DNA from: Alteromonas sp. LOR
Lineage (GTDB): Bacteria; Pseudomonadota; Gammaproteobacteria; Enterobacterales; Alteromonadaceae
Length of the DNA stretch: 64,000 nucleotides
Direction: 5' to 3'
Assembly (NCBI RefSeq): GCF_000753865.1
Contig: NZ_JQFW01000050.1
Location: 1-64,000 of the forward strand
Shown piece by piece: positions 26,482 through 36,886 of this stretch. The notes below the pieces were generated by a model, which was not told where the DNA came from, made no database searches, and worked only from the letters and a program-made list of their open reading frames with translations. Position numbers and translations under genes: made by a program. How positions within the stretch are numbered: position 1 is the first letter of the stretch; every line of letters starts with the position of its first letter.

Positions 26482-27618
26482 CTACTCATCTATGTCAGTG
26501 CGAGGCAATCTTTTTTTAGAATTGCAAAGAGCAAAGACAAGATAGAATGGCATTATCAAAGCAAAAAAGTTAATTTTAGATAGCAATAGGATTAAAACTA
26601 ACGAAATCGATGCTCGACCTTTATAGATAGCGATTAGAGATATTGAGAATACAAATAGAAGAGATGGAAAAAGCCCCATGTAATAAATGAGCGTAAAGAA
26701 AAGCCCTGAGTCATTGACAGCTCCGCTCGAACTGAAGTTAAATGGTGTAGAGCTAAACCCTCCAACTCCGTGAAAGAATCCACTCACACTTGAAGCGTTT
26801 TCAATCGTCGCTCGTATGAATTCCTCTCTGAAGCTCATCCCGTGCGAGGAGCCAAAAGAACTACTCACAAAAAAACGCCAATATAAATATGGAAGCGAAA
26901 AAACACCAAAAACAAGGGCAAGTAGAGCTTTAACCTTAATTTTGACTGGTGTAATTGCCAAAATAATCACTGCAAAAATTGCCCCGAAGGTACTAAGCGT
27001 GAGAGCTAGACTAAGTAATGCTAGATATGCGATCTTTTTTCTTAGTTTACTTGTAAGGTATCGCATTGATAACGCAACAGCAGGCGCTACAAACGTAACA
27101 TAGGTACCTGGTTCATTGAACAAACCGGATGCTCTCATCATTTTATTGATAATTGGGAGTTTAAAAGTACCGCCGAAATTGCGTGATTCGAGCCCAATTG
27201 CCCCTAGGTAATCAATGTGGATACTGAAGAAAAAATATGCAACAAACTGAATGTAAAAAAATGTTATGTGGCAACATAAAAATATAAAAATAACTCTTCC
27301 GACATTGACCTGCGTAACTAAAGAGGACGCGACACCAGCAGACAATATAAGTAAAAGGAATGCCAATAGCCTTTTCCAATCAGCGTCAAGAACGAAAAAG
27401 GCACTAAAAAGCGCAGTTACTATAAATAAACCAACGTAAATAAGGATTACAGTAAAGTCTTCTACATAAGGACGTTTGTTGAAAATAAATAAACAAAACG
27501 TAGCTAACAACAGACCAAACAAACTAGCAATCTGTAATGAGAAAAAATAGACTGAAGTGAGAGAAAGAAAAATAAAAGAAAGACTGAATAAAAGGTCTTT
27601 CGATATATTACCTTTCAT
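26482..27618 (-). CDS. wzy: Wzy-like O-antigen/polysaccharide polymerase
   Basis: A 378-residue, very hydrophobic protein with about ten membrane spans and a larger hydrophilic loop near residues 240-300 ('RFFVSSSFGSSHGMSFREEF', then 'FFHGVGGF'), the usual architecture of Wzy. Assigned mainly from topology and position among glycosyltransferases and Wzx; sequence similarity between Wzy proteins is low. Overlaps the GT2 gene by 11 bases. AT-rich compared with flanking genes. Confidence 0.75.
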   Translation of the reverse strand: MKGNISKDLLFSLSFIFLSLTSVYFFSLQIASLFGLLLATFCLFIFNKRPYVEDFTVILIYVGLFIVTALFSAFFVLDADWKRLLAFLLLILSAGVASSLVTQVNVGRVIFIFLCCHITFFYIQFVAYFFFSIHIDYLGAIGLESRNFGGTFKLPIINKMMRASGLFNEPGTYVTFVAPAVALSMRYLTSKLRKKIAYLALLSLALTLSTFGAIFAVIILAITPVKIKVKALLALVFGVFSLPYLYWRFFVSSSFGSSHGMSFREEFIRATIENASSVSGFFHGVGGFSSTPFNFSSSGAVNDSGLFFTLIYYMGLFPSLLFVFSISLIAIYKGRASISLVLILLLSKINFFALIMPFYLVFALCNSKKRLPRTDIDE

Positions 27619-28504
27619 CTAAAAAGCCTTTGATTAAGCCAACAGGTTTGCTAATCAAGAACAGTACCTTTAATAAGACTCCGTCAAAATCACTAGTCGT
27701 CATTTTTTGGCGAGCAATATAGTTGTATCGGTTCATACTAGAGAGCTTTCGCAGAGTATATGGAATATTATAGATAGCGTATTTAGCATAAGAGTTAACT
27801 ATTCCTTTTAAATTAAACGCTTTATTTTTTGGATAACTCAAAATCATACTTTTATTATTACTGTAAGATTCAGGGTTATAGGTATCGTACACTCGAACTA
27901 CTAAATTACTGAATATATAGTCATAACTTTCAGATATTCGCGCCCACAAAAAACCGTTAGTAAAGCCTGGCTTCATATGTACAAAATGTTCTCGAATCAA
28001 CTGCGTTTTTGTAAACTGGAGTAGCTCACAATACTCTTTGAGTTTAAAACGAATATCACCCTCATTGGCTTTGAAAGCCTCTTCCGAAAATTTTTTACCT
28101 ATTAATTTTCCTTTTTCATCTACACATCGTCCACAAACACCGGCAATACTGGGATTTTCCAGTATAGAGAAATTTTTTATGATATTTGACACTCCACTAA
28201 GAGCATTAGGTGTCAGCTCGTCGTCTTGATCTAAAATACAAACAAAATCTCCCTCTGCTATTAATGAACCTTGATAGACGCTTTTCGAGCAGAAGTAGTT
28301 TTCCGTGAGAAATACTGATTTTACAGTAAAAGGAGCTTGGTTCTGAATCTCTTTTATGAGCTTTACGGTTTCTCCACCATCAGGCGAACAATCGTCAACC
28401 AAAATCCACTCAAAATCTTTTACAGATGATTGTAGAAGACTTTTGTATGCATTCATCAAAGTGCGACCACTTTTGTAGCAGGGAGTAATTATTGAAAACT
28501 GCAT
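27608..28504 (-). CDS. Glycosyltransferase family 2
   Basis: A 298-residue GT-A enzyme: 'FSIITPCYKSGRTLMNAYKS' N-terminus, 'WILVDDCSPDGG' nucleotide site and 'CILDQDDEL' as the metal-binding DxD. Lacks membrane spans. Its overlap with wzy (11 bases) and 2-base gap to wzx show co-translation. Third glycosyltransferase of the locus. Confidence 0.87.
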   Translation of the reverse strand: MQFSIITPCYKSGRTLMNAYKSLLQSSVKDFEWILVDDCSPDGGETVKLIKEIQNQAPFTVKSVFLTENYFCSKSVYQGSLIAEGDFVCILDQDDELTPNALSGVSNIIKNFSILENPSIAGVCGRCVDEKGKLIGKKFSEEAFKANEGDIRFKLKEYCELLQFTKTQLIREHFVHMKPGFTNGFLWARISESYDYIFSNLVVRVYDTYNPESYSNNKSMILSYPKNKAFNLKGIVNSYAKYAIYNIPYTLRKLSSMNRYNYIARQKMTTSDFDGVLLKVLFLISKPVGLIKGFLDER

Positions 28505-28506
28505 GT

Positions 28507-30003
28507 TTAGTCCTGTATCAACCTATCAACTTTTTTGAGAAAAACGAAATTAAATAATAACGCGGCTAACGCCGATATTGATATTAAGAGAAAGTTGTAA
28601 AACCTAGAGTCAATGTTATTGAAAAGCATTGATGAAGTGATTAGCACCAACAAGGGCACAACAGAATAGACAATAACTCTAAACATCCAGCTATAAGTTA
28701 TTTTTTTCAATAACCTATAATGGGTAAATGTTACGTAGCCCGTTAAATAGAAAAAATTTACTACTAACCAAGCCCAAGCAGCCCCTAAAGCACCAAAGTA
28801 AACTGCTGATAAAAGTATACTTGGCACTCCTATCGTTAATAGGAGTCCACTCCCTATCAGATGAAGCTTCAAGTTTCCTATTGCCGTTTGTAGAAGGCTC
28901 GCAAACGAAGAAAATATCAAAAAGAAATTGCCAATCGCGTAAATACTCATAATTTCGCTCGTGTTTTTTACAACTTCTTGGTCGCCTGTCCAAGCAAAAA
29001 GTATCTCTTCAGGAAAGACAGCTAAAGAAAGCGCTGCAGTTCCGGAGACAAGCGCAGTTATTTTTGTCGTTTGGGTATACAGCTGAGTCAACTCGGCGTT
29101 CAAACCTCTGGCGTGATAACTAGTAAGCCTCGGTAGGACTGCAGCAGTAATAGGAGAATTAAGAATTATAATAGCATTGGCAACCATCACTGCTAGTGAG
29201 AAAAACCCATACTCTGCCAACTCAAGCATTCCAGACAAAATCAATTTATCTGTCTGCGTAACAAAAACCCATACCGAAGAGGTAAATGCAACTGACAGTG
29301 AAAAGCCCAACCGCAGTTTTAGTGGACTGAAATCAATCTTTAGTAAGGTAGCGTTTTTCGGTTTATTAGGGATTAGTTTCTTATTGCAAAATGCTAGGCA
29401 AATTAACTCCAAAAAGCCGACGACCAATTGATGAAAAAAGAATACCTCTATTTTAAAGCCGAAGAACCCAAATGAACCGAATACTCCGATAAATCTTAAA
29501 GAGTTAAAAGTTATATTTACTAGGGCTAGCGAAACAAATTTTTCATTGCCGATCAGTATTCCCCGCAGTAATCCAGACAGCCAACGAAAAACTACAACAC
29601 CTCCCATTATCTGAATTGAGTTGGAAACTACTTCCGTACTAAGTAATTCCAACTCAAACCAATCGCGCGATATGAAAGCCGAAAGAAGGTAAATTGAGAG
29701 ATAGCCAATCAAACCAATTATAAAAAACACAAAAGCAAGTGATTTCAGCAGGCTGTAATATTCACTTTGCTTCAACGCTCCACTCTTGTAACGGGTTGTT
29801 TCTCTGCTTATTAATGGCGATAGACCAAAATCCAAGAGCGCGAACCACACTTGCATCATCGCAAAAAAGCCGATTAAGCCATAAGATTCGGCACCAAGAT
29901 ATTTTAAGTAGAGAGGGAAAAATAAAATAGAAACTAATGTTGAATAAATTTGTGACGTATAGTTCGCAACAACATTTTTTTTCAGAGAATTACTGCTTGG
30001 CAT
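28507..30003 (-). CDS. wzx: Wzx-type lipid-linked oligosaccharide flippase
   Basis: A 498-residue polytopic protein of the MOP/PST superfamily with about 12-14 spans. 'NYTSQIYSTLVSILFFPLYLKYLGAESYGL' region (residues 13-42) is the usual N-terminus; 'AEYGFFSLAVMVANAI' and 'LPRLTSYHARG' are typical later motifs. Flips undecaprenyl-linked repeat units across the inner membrane for Wzy. Starts 14 bases inside the acyltransferase gene. Confidence 0.85.
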   Translation of the reverse strand: MPSSNSLKKNVVANYTSQIYSTLVSILFFPLYLKYLGAESYGLIGFFAMMQVWFALLDFGLSPLISRETTRYKSGALKQSEYYSLLKSLAFVFFIIGLIGYLSIYLLSAFISRDWFELELLSTEVVSNSIQIMGGVVVFRWLSGLLRGILIGNEKFVSLALVNITFNSLRFIGVFGSFGFFGFKIEVFFFHQLVVGFLELICLAFCNKKLIPNKPKNATLLKIDFSPLKLRLGFSLSVAFTSSVWVFVTQTDKLILSGMLELAEYGFFSLAVMVANAIIILNSPITAAVLPRLTSYHARGLNAELTQLYTQTTKITALVSGTAALSLAVFPEEILFAWTGDQEVVKNTSEIMSIYAIGNFFLIFSSFASLLQTAIGNLKLHLIGSGLLLTIGVPSILLSAVYFGALGAAWAWLVVNFFYLTGYVTFTHYRLLKKITYSWMFRVIVYSVVPLLVLITSSMLFNNIDSRFYNFLLISISALAALLFNFVFLKKVDRLIQD

Positions 30004-30583
30004 TGGAGTCCGTCAAATCATTTTGAGAGTGGTGTAGCTTTACTTCTAAATCAATAAGTTGCTTTTTTCTAACCTTAATTAATTTCAGAGGATTACCAGC
30101 GTATATACTATAAGCCTCGCAGCTTTTACTAACTAAACTCAACGCGCCTATCGCTACTCCCTCACCTAAAACTACGCCCGGAAGCACAATACTGCCTGAG
30201 CCTATAATGGTATGCTTTCCCACCACAACCGAGTCTGTTGTCACATTGGTATATTCTTCAGGCACCATTGGGTTTGTCATAAACTCGCCTGAATAGTCAT
30301 CGTTACTAGAATATATCGAAACTCTTGATGATATGTTGCAGAAATCACTAAGCGCTATTTTCCCTCCACCTATAAGAGAGGTGTACACTGCGATATGAAT
30401 ATAGCTACCTATCTCTATTCCACCTTTTCCGGCAGAGAGAACGCAGAAATCATCAATCCTAACATTGCTACCAATCGAGATTCGTTCAATACCGTAGAAG
30501 CTCGCCTTTTTCGAAATTCGTATATTTTCACCTAACTTAGCGAAACCTAGTTCCCGAAGCTCCTTTTCAGAATAAATACTCAT
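29990..30583 (-). CDS. Left-handed beta-helix acyltransferase
   Basis: A 197-residue hexapeptide-repeat acyltransferase (repeats 'ISIGSNVRIDDFC', 'IEIGSYIHIAVYT', 'VVVGKHTIIGSGSIVLPGVVLGEGVAIGA'). Together with the adjacent aminotransferase it probably acetylates the 4-amino group of a dTDP-4-amino-4,6-dideoxyhexose, as VioB does. O-acetylation of the polymer is the alternative. Overlaps both neighbours. Confidence 0.82.
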   Translation of the reverse strand: MSIYSEKELRELGFAKLGENIRISKKASFYGIERISIGSNVRIDDFCVLSAGKGGIEIGSYIHIAVYTSLIGGGKIALSDFCNISSRVSIYSSNDDYSGEFMTNPMVPEEYTNVTTDSVVVGKHTIIGSGSIVLPGVVLGEGVAIGALSLVSKSCEAYSIYAGNPLKLIKVRKKQLIDLEVKLHHSQNDLTDSNAKQ

Positions 30584-31656
30584 GATAAAGATACTTTAAT
30601 GGTGTCACAGACGTAGGTAACCTCTGCTTCAGTTAAATAAAAATGAAGTGGTAAACAAAGAACGCGTTTAGAAATAGATTCAGATATAGGCATCTCTACA
30701 TCAGGTTTATAAATAGTATTCAATGATGGGGAAAAATAATCGCGGCATTGGATCCCATTCTTTATTAAGGTCTGTTTTACCTTTTCCTTCTCAGCGCTAT
30801 CTTTCAATAAGATAGGCATATATGCCCCATTATAATTGCTTTTAGAGTGCCAAGAAGGCATTCCCACGAAATTACCAAGTGCTTTCATGTAGAGAGAAAA
30901 TAAGTGGCTCCTATGCTCTACGATTTGCTCAATCTTTTCAAAAACGGTTAGGCCGACAGCACACTGGTATTCATTTAGCTTAGCGTTTATTCCTGCGTCA
31001 GTAAGCTCACCGTTACTCTTAATACCAAAATTAATCAACTCTTTAGCTTTTAAGTAGTCGGCGCTATCACGAAAAATGATTGCGCCTCCTTCAACGGTGT
31101 GAAAAAGTTTAGTGGCATGGAAGCTCAGTGTACTTGCATCACCGTAGGATAAGACTGAACGCTCCAAACACTTTATGCCAAATGCATGCGCAGCATCGTA
31201 AATTACTTTTGTATTGGTAGATTTACCTATCGATGATAATTTACGAACGTCGCAGGGATTCCCATATACATGGGTTGCTACAATGCCGTCAAAGTTTCCG
31301 CCTTGCGCAATTGTTGCTTCAAGAGAAGTAGGGCAGATATTCAATGATTCCGCGTCGATGTCAGAATAAGAGACATCGACTCCCTGCCATAGTAGAGAAG
31401 TTGATGTTGCTGCGAAACTGAACGGCGTGGTTACTGCTTTTTTAACACCTAACACTTTGGCTGCAACCTGAATAGCTAACGTTCCATTAGATACAAGTAA
31501 AAGATTAGAGACGCCAAGGTAGCTTTCTAGTTTTGCTGTCAACTCCTCGTGTAGAGGGCCAAAATTCGTATACCAGCCAGAACTATTAACGCGCTCAAGA
31601 TGCCCTTGAAGCGTTTTAAGACATGGGCTGAAAGGTTTATTGAGTAATACCTTCAT
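30580..31656 (-). CDS. PLP sugar aminotransferase (DegT/DnrJ/EryC1)
   Basis: A 358-residue aminotransferase. The PLP lysine is in '[20 protein letters not shown]'; 'YDAAHAFG' is the cofactor-binding Asp. With RmlA and RmlB directly upstream the substrate is probably dTDP-4-keto-6-deoxyglucose, giving dTDP-4-amino-4,6-dideoxyhexose (VioA/WecE-type reaction). No FdtA-type isomerase is present, arguing for a 4-amino rather than 3-amino sugar (inference). Overlaps rmlA by 4 bases. Confidence 0.88.
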   Translation of the reverse strand: MKVLLNKPFSPCLKTLQGHLERVNSSGWYTNFGPLHEELTAKLESYLGVSNLLLVSNGTLAIQVAAKVLGVKKAVTTPFSFAATSTSLLWQGVDVSYSDIDAESLNICPTSLEATIAQGGNFDGIVATHVYGNPCDVRKLSSIGKSTNTKVIYDAAHAFGIKCLERSVLSYGDASTLSFHATKLFHTVEGGAIIFRDSADYLKAKELINFGIKSNGELTDAGINAKLNEYQCAVGLTVFEKIEQIVEHRSHLFSLYMKALGNFVGMPSWHSKSNYNGAYMPILLKDSAEKEKVKQTLIKNGIQCRDYFSPSLNTIYKPDVEMPISESISKRVLCLPLHFYLTEAEVTYVCDTIKVSLS

Positions 31657-32531
31657 GAATGACTTACAATTTCTTTTAAATATTGACCATAAGAGTTTTT
31701 CTTCATCAACTCCGCGACTTGCTCAACAGCAGCTTTAGATATCCATCCATTGTTATAAGCAATCTCTTCCAAACACGCTATTTTGAAGCCTTGCCGCTTT
31801 TCAACAGTCTCTACAAACTGAGCAGCTTCAAGCAGGCTTTCGTGCGTACCAGTGTCTAGCCAAGCGAAGCCACGCCCCAACATCTCTACATTCAACATAC
31901 TCTCATCAAGATACATTTCATTTAGGCATGTAATCTCTAATTCCCCCCTTGAGGAGGGTTGTACCTGCTTAGCTTTTTTCACAACAGAGTTATCGTAAAA
32001 ATACAAACCTGTGACTGCATAATTTGACTTTGGAGCTAGTGGTTTTTCTTCGATTGAGATTACTTTTTGATTGTCATCGAACTCAACAACACCAAATCTT
32101 TCTGGATCCTTTACCTGATATCCAAATACCGTAGCGCCATTACCACTAGCTGCATTTACCAACGCGTGCTTCAGCTTAGGAGAAAACCCTTGCCCATAGA
32201 ATATGTTATCGCCTAAAACCAAGCATACATCATCATCAGCGATAAATTCTTCTCCGATAATAAACGCTTGTGCCAAGCCATCAGGCGACGGCTGACTTTC
32301 GTAGGAAAGCTCAATACCGAAAGCACTGCCATCGCCAAGTAAGCGTTTAAACGACCCGGCATCTTGCGGCGTCGTTATGATCATCACTTCCCTGATCCCC
32401 GCAAGCATTAGTACTGAAAGTGGATAGTAGATCATAGGCTTGTCATATATAGGCAAAAGTTGCTTAGATACACCCATGGTAATTGGGTAAAGACGAGTCC
32501 CCGAACCGCCAGCTAGAATGATCCCTTTCAT
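31653..32531 (-). CDS. rmlA: Glucose-1-phosphate thymidylyltransferase
   Basis: A 292-residue nucleotidyltransferase making dTDP-glucose. '[24 protein letters not shown]' region carries the GGxGTRLxP site; '[11 protein letters not shown]' and '[13 protein letters not shown]' are family signatures. The start at 32531 overlaps the rmlB stop by one base (TAATG), giving the normal length; the open frame extends 81 bases upstream but without reason. First step of the dTDP-sugar branch. Confidence 0.93.
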   Translation of the reverse strand: MKGIILAGGSGTRLYPITMGVSKQLLPIYDKPMIYYPLSVLMLAGIREVMIITTPQDAGSFKRLLGDGSAFGIELSYESQPSPDGLAQAFIIGEEFIADDDVCLVLGDNIFYGQGFSPKLKHALVNAASGNGATVFGYQVKDPERFGVVEFDDNQKVISIEEKPLAPKSNYAVTGLYFYDNSVVKKAKQVQPSSRGELEITCLNEMYLDESMLNVEMLGRGFAWLDTGTHESLLEAAQFVETVEKRQGFKIACLEEIAYNNGWISKAAVEQVAELMKKNSYGQYLKEIVSHS

Positions 32532-33595
32532 TATTCGTTTCCACCCATCCGAACTAAGTTGTAACTTCCATCTAAAACTCTCTGCCACCAAGTTCGGTTT
32601 TCTAAAAACCACTCGACCGTTTTGCGTAGACCTGTCTCAAAAGTTTCTTCCGGAACCCAGCCTAACTCACGATGAATTTTTGAGGCGTCTATCGCATAGC
32701 GTAAATCGTGACCCGGCCGGTCTGCTACAAATGTAATTAGGTCCTGGTAATTAACAATACCCTCTGGCTTCTGTGGTACTAACTCTTCCAAAAGTTTGCA
32801 TATCTTCTTTACCACATCAATGTTAGCTTTTTCGTTGTGCCCGCCTATGTTGTATGTCTCACCTATTATCCCTTCTTTGGCCACAAGGTAGAGAGCTCTT
32901 GCGTGATCCTCTACGTACAACCAGTCACGTACCTGCTCACCGTTACCATACACAGGAAGCTGTTTCCCTTCGATAGCATTTAGAATAACGTGAGGAATCA
33001 ATTTTTCAGGGAAGTGATATGGGCCATAGTTATTGGAACAGTTTGTCACTAACGTTGGTAGACCATAAGTTCGTTTCCATGCCCGAACTAGATGGTCGCT
33101 AGACGCCTTTGAAGCTGAATATGGTGAACTAGGCGCATAAGGTGTAACCTCAGTAAACAACTCTTCAGGGGTTTCAAGATCGCCATATACCTCATCGGTC
33201 GAAATATGATGAAACCTAAAACTTTCTTTTTTCGAACCACTCAAACTTTGCCAATACGTTCGAGAAGCCTCTAGCAAATTATAAGTCCCAATAATATTGG
33301 TCTTCATAAACTCACCAGGCCCGTCAATCGAGCGGTCTACGTGCGATTCAGCAGCTAAATGCATAACGATATCAGGTTGATGCGTTTCATATACTCTTGC
33401 AAGTTCATTTGAATCACAAATATCGACATGTTCAAATTTGTATCTTGGCGACTTCTCACAACCCGGAAGCGACTCTCGGTTACCTGCGTAGGTAAGCTTA
33501 TCAAGGTTTACTACTTCGTCCTTGGTATTTTGAACTATATGCCTTATAACGGCAGAGCCAATAAAACCAGCACCACCTGTAACCAGAATCTTCAT
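32531..33595 (-). CDS. rmlB: dTDP-glucose 4,6-dehydratase
   Basis: A 354-residue extended SDR: '[19 protein letters not shown]' NAD site, '[15 protein letters not shown]', catalytic '[10 protein letters not shown]' and '[15 protein letters not shown]' YxxxK. Makes dTDP-4-keto-6-deoxyglucose for the aminotransferase at 30580-31656. ATG at 33595 lies one base after the stop of the upstream epimerase gene. No rmlC or rmlD in the window, so rhamnose is not the product here. Confidence 0.94.
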   Translation of the reverse strand: MKILVTGGAGFIGSAVIRHIVQNTKDEVVNLDKLTYAGNRESLPGCEKSPRYKFEHVDICDSNELARVYETHQPDIVMHLAAESHVDRSIDGPGEFMKTNIIGTYNLLEASRTYWQSLSGSKKESFRFHHISTDEVYGDLETPEELFTEVTPYAPSSPYSASKASSDHLVRAWKRTYGLPTLVTNCSNNYGPYHFPEKLIPHVILNAIEGKQLPVYGNGEQVRDWLYVEDHARALYLVAKEGIIGETYNIGGHNEKANIDVVKKICKLLEELVPQKPEGIVNYQDLITFVADRPGHDLRYAIDASKIHRELGWVPEETFETGLRKTVEWFLENRTWWQRVLDGSYNLVRMGGNE

Positions 33596-33596
33596 A

Positions 33597-34622
33597 CTAT
33601 TTTCCCATGAACGCGATATACCAAGGCATTGCTTTGTCAATACCCGCGCCTATATTAAATTTGGGATCATATCCAAGGTTTTGCTTTGCTTTACTGATAT
33701 CCGCTTGAGAATGTCTTACATCTCCAGCTCTAAAGTCGCGGTATACTGGTTGATTAGCAACATCTATTCCGTTGCTCTGTAACGAAGAAGCAATAGACTT
33801 GTATAGATCGTTAAGAGTTGTTCTGTCACCAACTGCAACGTTGTACACTTTGTCTTTTGCGCTTTCATCGGCACACGCCGCCAATATATTCATCTGAACA
33901 GTGTTTTCAATAAAACAAAAATCTCTCGACGTCTCACCATCACCATTTACGAAAACATCATCGCCTTCAATCATTGCAGCGGTCCACTTTGGAATAACCG
34001 CAGCATACGCACCGTTGGGATCTTGTCGTTTACCAAAGACATTGAAATAACGAAGCCCGATAGATTTGAAACCATAAGTACGAGCAAACACACTGGCATA
34101 AAGCTCATTTACATATTTTGTAACAGCATAAGGAGATAACGGATTACCAATATTTTCCTCTACTTTTGGTAACGCGGGGTGGTCACCATATGTCGAGCTG
34201 CTGGCTGCGTAAGTGAAGCTCTCTACATTTGCCTCTTTAGAAGCCTGTAACATATTTAAAAAACCAGTAATATTCGCAGCATTTGAAGTAATTGGGTCAG
34301 CGATGGAGCGCGGCACAGAACCGAGCGCAGCTTGGTGCAAAACATAATTGACATCATCAACAGCCTGTTGGCACGTATTATACTCTCTTATATCACCGTT
34401 GATAAAATTAAAGTTCTCCCATTGCGCCTCGGTCACAGAAGCCTTCACCTCATCGAGGTTCCGCTGATGTCCAGTAGCAAAATTATCAAGACCAACTACC
34501 GTTTGACCCATTTTAAGTAACGTTTCAAGAAGATTTGACCCAATAAAACCAGCAACACCAGTCACTAGCCATTTTCTCGGTGAAGATTCGAGTTGCTTAC
34601 AAAGTTTTTGAAATTCAGACAC
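33597..34622 (-). CDS. tviC: UDP-HexNAc C4-epimerase (TviC/WbpP type)
   Basis: A 341-residue SDR with '[19 protein letters not shown]', '[15 protein letters not shown]', '[12 protein letters not shown]' and '[14 protein letters not shown]'. The extended N-terminus before the Rossmann motif and the GSVPRSI motif are those of WbpP/TviC, which epimerise UDP-GlcNAc or UDP-GlcNAcA at C4. Working with the dehydrogenase at 34650-35924 it would yield UDP-GalNAcA. Confidence 0.88.
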   Translation of the reverse strand: MSEFQKLCKQLESSPRKWLVTGVAGFIGSNLLETLLKMGQTVVGLDNFATGHQRNLDEVKASVTEAQWENFNFINGDIREYNTCQQAVDDVNYVLHQAALGSVPRSIADPITSNAANITGFLNMLQASKEANVESFTYAASSSTYGDHPALPKVEENIGNPLSPYAVTKYVNELYASVFARTYGFKSIGLRYFNVFGKRQDPNGAYAAVIPKWTAAMIEGDDVFVNGDGETSRDFCFIENTVQMNILAACADESAKDKVYNVAVGDRTTLNDLYKSIASSLQSNGIDVANQPVYRDFRAGDVRHSQADISKAKQNLGYDPKFNIGAGIDKAMPWYIAFMGK

Positions 34623-34649
34623 TACAATATTTCCTTAGATTTTATTCGA

Positions 34650-35924
34650 CTAGAGACGCATATCAACAGATGATTTATCAAGCACGTATTTTAAGTCGTA
34701 CAAAACATGTGATGCTTTACCTAGTTTACGGATAGAATCTGCACCTAAATCTTTAAATTCTTGATGCCCTACAGCCAAAACAATCCCGTCATATTGGCCT
34801 TGTTCGGCACTTTTCATTGTCGACACACCGTATTCATGTTGTGCTTCTTCACTTGAACACCAAGGATCTACGATATCGACCGTGATGTTGTACTCTCTTA
34901 GTTCGTTCACAATATCAATAACTTTAGTGTTTCTTAGGTCTGGGCAGTTTTCTTTAAATGTTAAGCCCATTATCAGTACCTTCGCACCATCAATCTGAAT
35001 ACGCTTTTTCATCATCTGTTTAACAAGCTGTGAAACAACGTATGCCCCCATACCATCATTTATACGCCGACCAGCCAAAATCATATCTGGGTGGTAACCT
35101 TCAGCTTGAGCCTTATGGGTAAGGTAGTAGGGGTCGACCCCTATACAATGCCCACCAACTAAACCAGGTCTAAATGGTAAAAAATTCCATTTGGTTCCTG
35201 CTGCCTCTAGCACTTCTAGCGTATCTATTCCTAGTTTATTGAAAATAATGGAAAGCTCATTGATAAGTGCAATATTCACATCACGTTGCGTGTTTTCGAT
35301 GACTTTTGCGGCTTCAGCAACGCGTATTGAAGAAGCTTTATGCGTTCCAGCGGTAATAATTGACTTGTACAATGCGTCGACAAAGTCAGCCACTTCTGGG
35401 GTAGACCCCGACGTTACCTTGAGGATGTTAGTTACCCTGTGCTCTTTGTCACCGGGATTTATTCTCTCAGGTGAATATCCAGCGAAGAAATCTTCGTTAT
35501 ATTTTAGCCCAGAAACACGCTCAACCACAGGAATGCAATCTTCCTCAGTGGCCCCCGGATATACCGTAGACTCATAGATTATGGTATCGCCTTTTTTTAT
35601 TACTGAGCCGAGCATTTCACTAACTTTAATTAGTGGTGTTAGGTCAGGCTGCTTGTATCTATCAATCGGTGTTGGCACGGTAACAATAAAAACATTACAG
35701 GATGAAAGAGTTAATTCATCGCTAGAGTAGCTTAACGATATCGCTTCAGCTAATTCAGACTCACTAACTTCGAGAGTTGAGTCTGAGCCAGAAGAGAGTT
35801 CTTTGACTCGTAATTGGTTTATATCAAAACCAACTACATCGAATTTTTTGCTGAACTCTACAGCTAGAGGTAAACCAACATAACCCAAGCCTAAGACGGC
35901 GATTTTCGTATTCGATATTTCCAT
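34650..35924 (-). CDS. tviB: UDP-N-acetylglucosamine 6-dehydrogenase (TviB/WbpO type)
   Basis: A 424-residue nucleotide-sugar dehydrogenase. '[20 protein letters not shown]' is the NAD site; active-site Cys in '[18 protein letters not shown]'; '[18 protein letters not shown]' is the C-terminal domain signature. The sequence type is that of Vi-antigen TviB rather than Ugd. Start overlaps the wzz stop (TAATG). Converts UDP-HexNAc to UDP-HexNAcA. Confidence 0.9.
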   Translation of the reverse strand: MEISNTKIAVLGLGYVGLPLAVEFSKKFDVVGFDINQLRVKELSSGSDSTLEVSESELAEAISLSYSSDELTLSSCNVFIVTVPTPIDRYKQPDLTPLIKVSEMLGSVIKKGDTIIYESTVYPGATEEDCIPVVERVSGLKYNEDFFAGYSPERINPGDKEHRVTNILKVTSGSTPEVADFVDALYKSIITAGTHKASSIRVAEAAKVIENTQRDVNIALINELSIIFNKLGIDTLEVLEAAGTKWNFLPFRPGLVGGHCIGVDPYYLTHKAQAEGYHPDMILAGRRINDGMGAYVVSQLVKQMMKKRIQIDGAKVLIMGLTFKENCPDLRNTKVIDIVNELREYNITVDIVDPWCSSEEAQHEYGVSTMKSAEQGQYDGIVLAVGHQEFKDLGADSIRKLGKASHVLYDLKYVLDKSSVDMRL

Positions 35925-36868
35925 TATTTTCTACTCTTCTTTACTTGATCTCTGACTATCAAGACTAAACATGAAACTAAAAACGCTGAAGTAACCAATA
36001 GTAAGCAAATTAACGCTCTTTTAGGACCTGACTTTTTTTCCGGAACAACAGCAGGATCTATGACCTTAAAAACATATTCATCACGAACATTTGCCAACAT
36101 TTTAGTTTGCTGTTGCTTCTCTATTAATTGATAAAATACCTGCTGCATATCTGCAACGTTGGTTTCTTCTAATGTGCTGGTTAAATATTCTATACTTCTT
36201 TCTGCTTCCAAAATGTCTAATTGACGCATTTTGGCGTTAAGCGCTTCGATAAGATCTTTAACGATTTGATGTGCAACGTAGGGCGAATAATGAGTAATAG
36301 AAACCCTCACAAAACCTGTTTCCTTGTCCTTGCTTATGCTCAGCAATTCTTCAACGAACTTCTTGTGAACTTCTTGTGTACTGGGTTCTGGAAGGTAGGG
36401 AAAATTTACTTTCCTCACCCATCGTTCAGCATCTTTATCATATATATCTGAATCGAAGCTCAATTTATTAGAACCGCTATTCCAACCTTGAACAGCAATA
36501 ATTTCAGGTTTGAGGTTCTCACTTTGAACAAACTCTCCAATGAACGCCTTACTTCTGAGCAATTCGAGAGCGATAGTGATCTTGTCGCTTTTTCCCTCAG
36601 ACAAGTTAACACCCGCCAAAGAAGCTAATCCTCCGAGTTGTCCGGCTAATGCACTTAAGCCACCACCATTGGCATCTTCAGCAGGTGCTAATAAAACTTC
36701 GCTTTTGTATTCGTTTGGTAATCCAAGAGAATAAAGCATGCCTACGAAACCTGCGATGACTGAAGCTACTATAACGAGCCATTTCCCCCTCCATACAGAC
36801 ATAAATAGCTCTGTTATATCTATATCGCCTTCACCTTCTCTCGTTTTTTTTAACGAATCGCCAGTCAT
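35924..36868 (-). CDS. wzz: Wzz-type chain-length determinant
   Basis: A 314-residue polysaccharide co-polymerase: N-terminal span at about 29-48, a long periplasmic helical segment with coiled coil at about 180-255, the Pro-rich '[14 protein letters not shown]' motif and a second span at about 284-306. It lacks the C-terminal BY-kinase domain seen in Wzc, so it resembles Wzz/PCP1. Directly before tviB. Confidence 0.88.
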   Translation of the reverse strand: MTGDSLKKTREGEGDIDITELFMSVWRGKWLVIVASVIAGFVGMLYSLGLPNEYKSEVLLAPAEDANGGGLSALAGQLGGLASLAGVNLSEGKSDKITIALELLRSKAFIGEFVQSENLKPEIIAVQGWNSGSNKLSFDSDIYDKDAERWVRKVNFPYLPEPSTQEVHKKFVEELLSISKDKETGFVRVSITHYSPYVAHQIVKDLIEALNAKMRQLDILEAERSIEYLTSTLEETNVADMQQVFYQLIEKQQQTKMLANVRDEYVFKVIDPAVVPEKKSGPKRALICLLLVTSAFLVSCLVLIVRDQVKKSRK

Positions 36869-36886
36869 ATTCTTTAACTTCCTATC

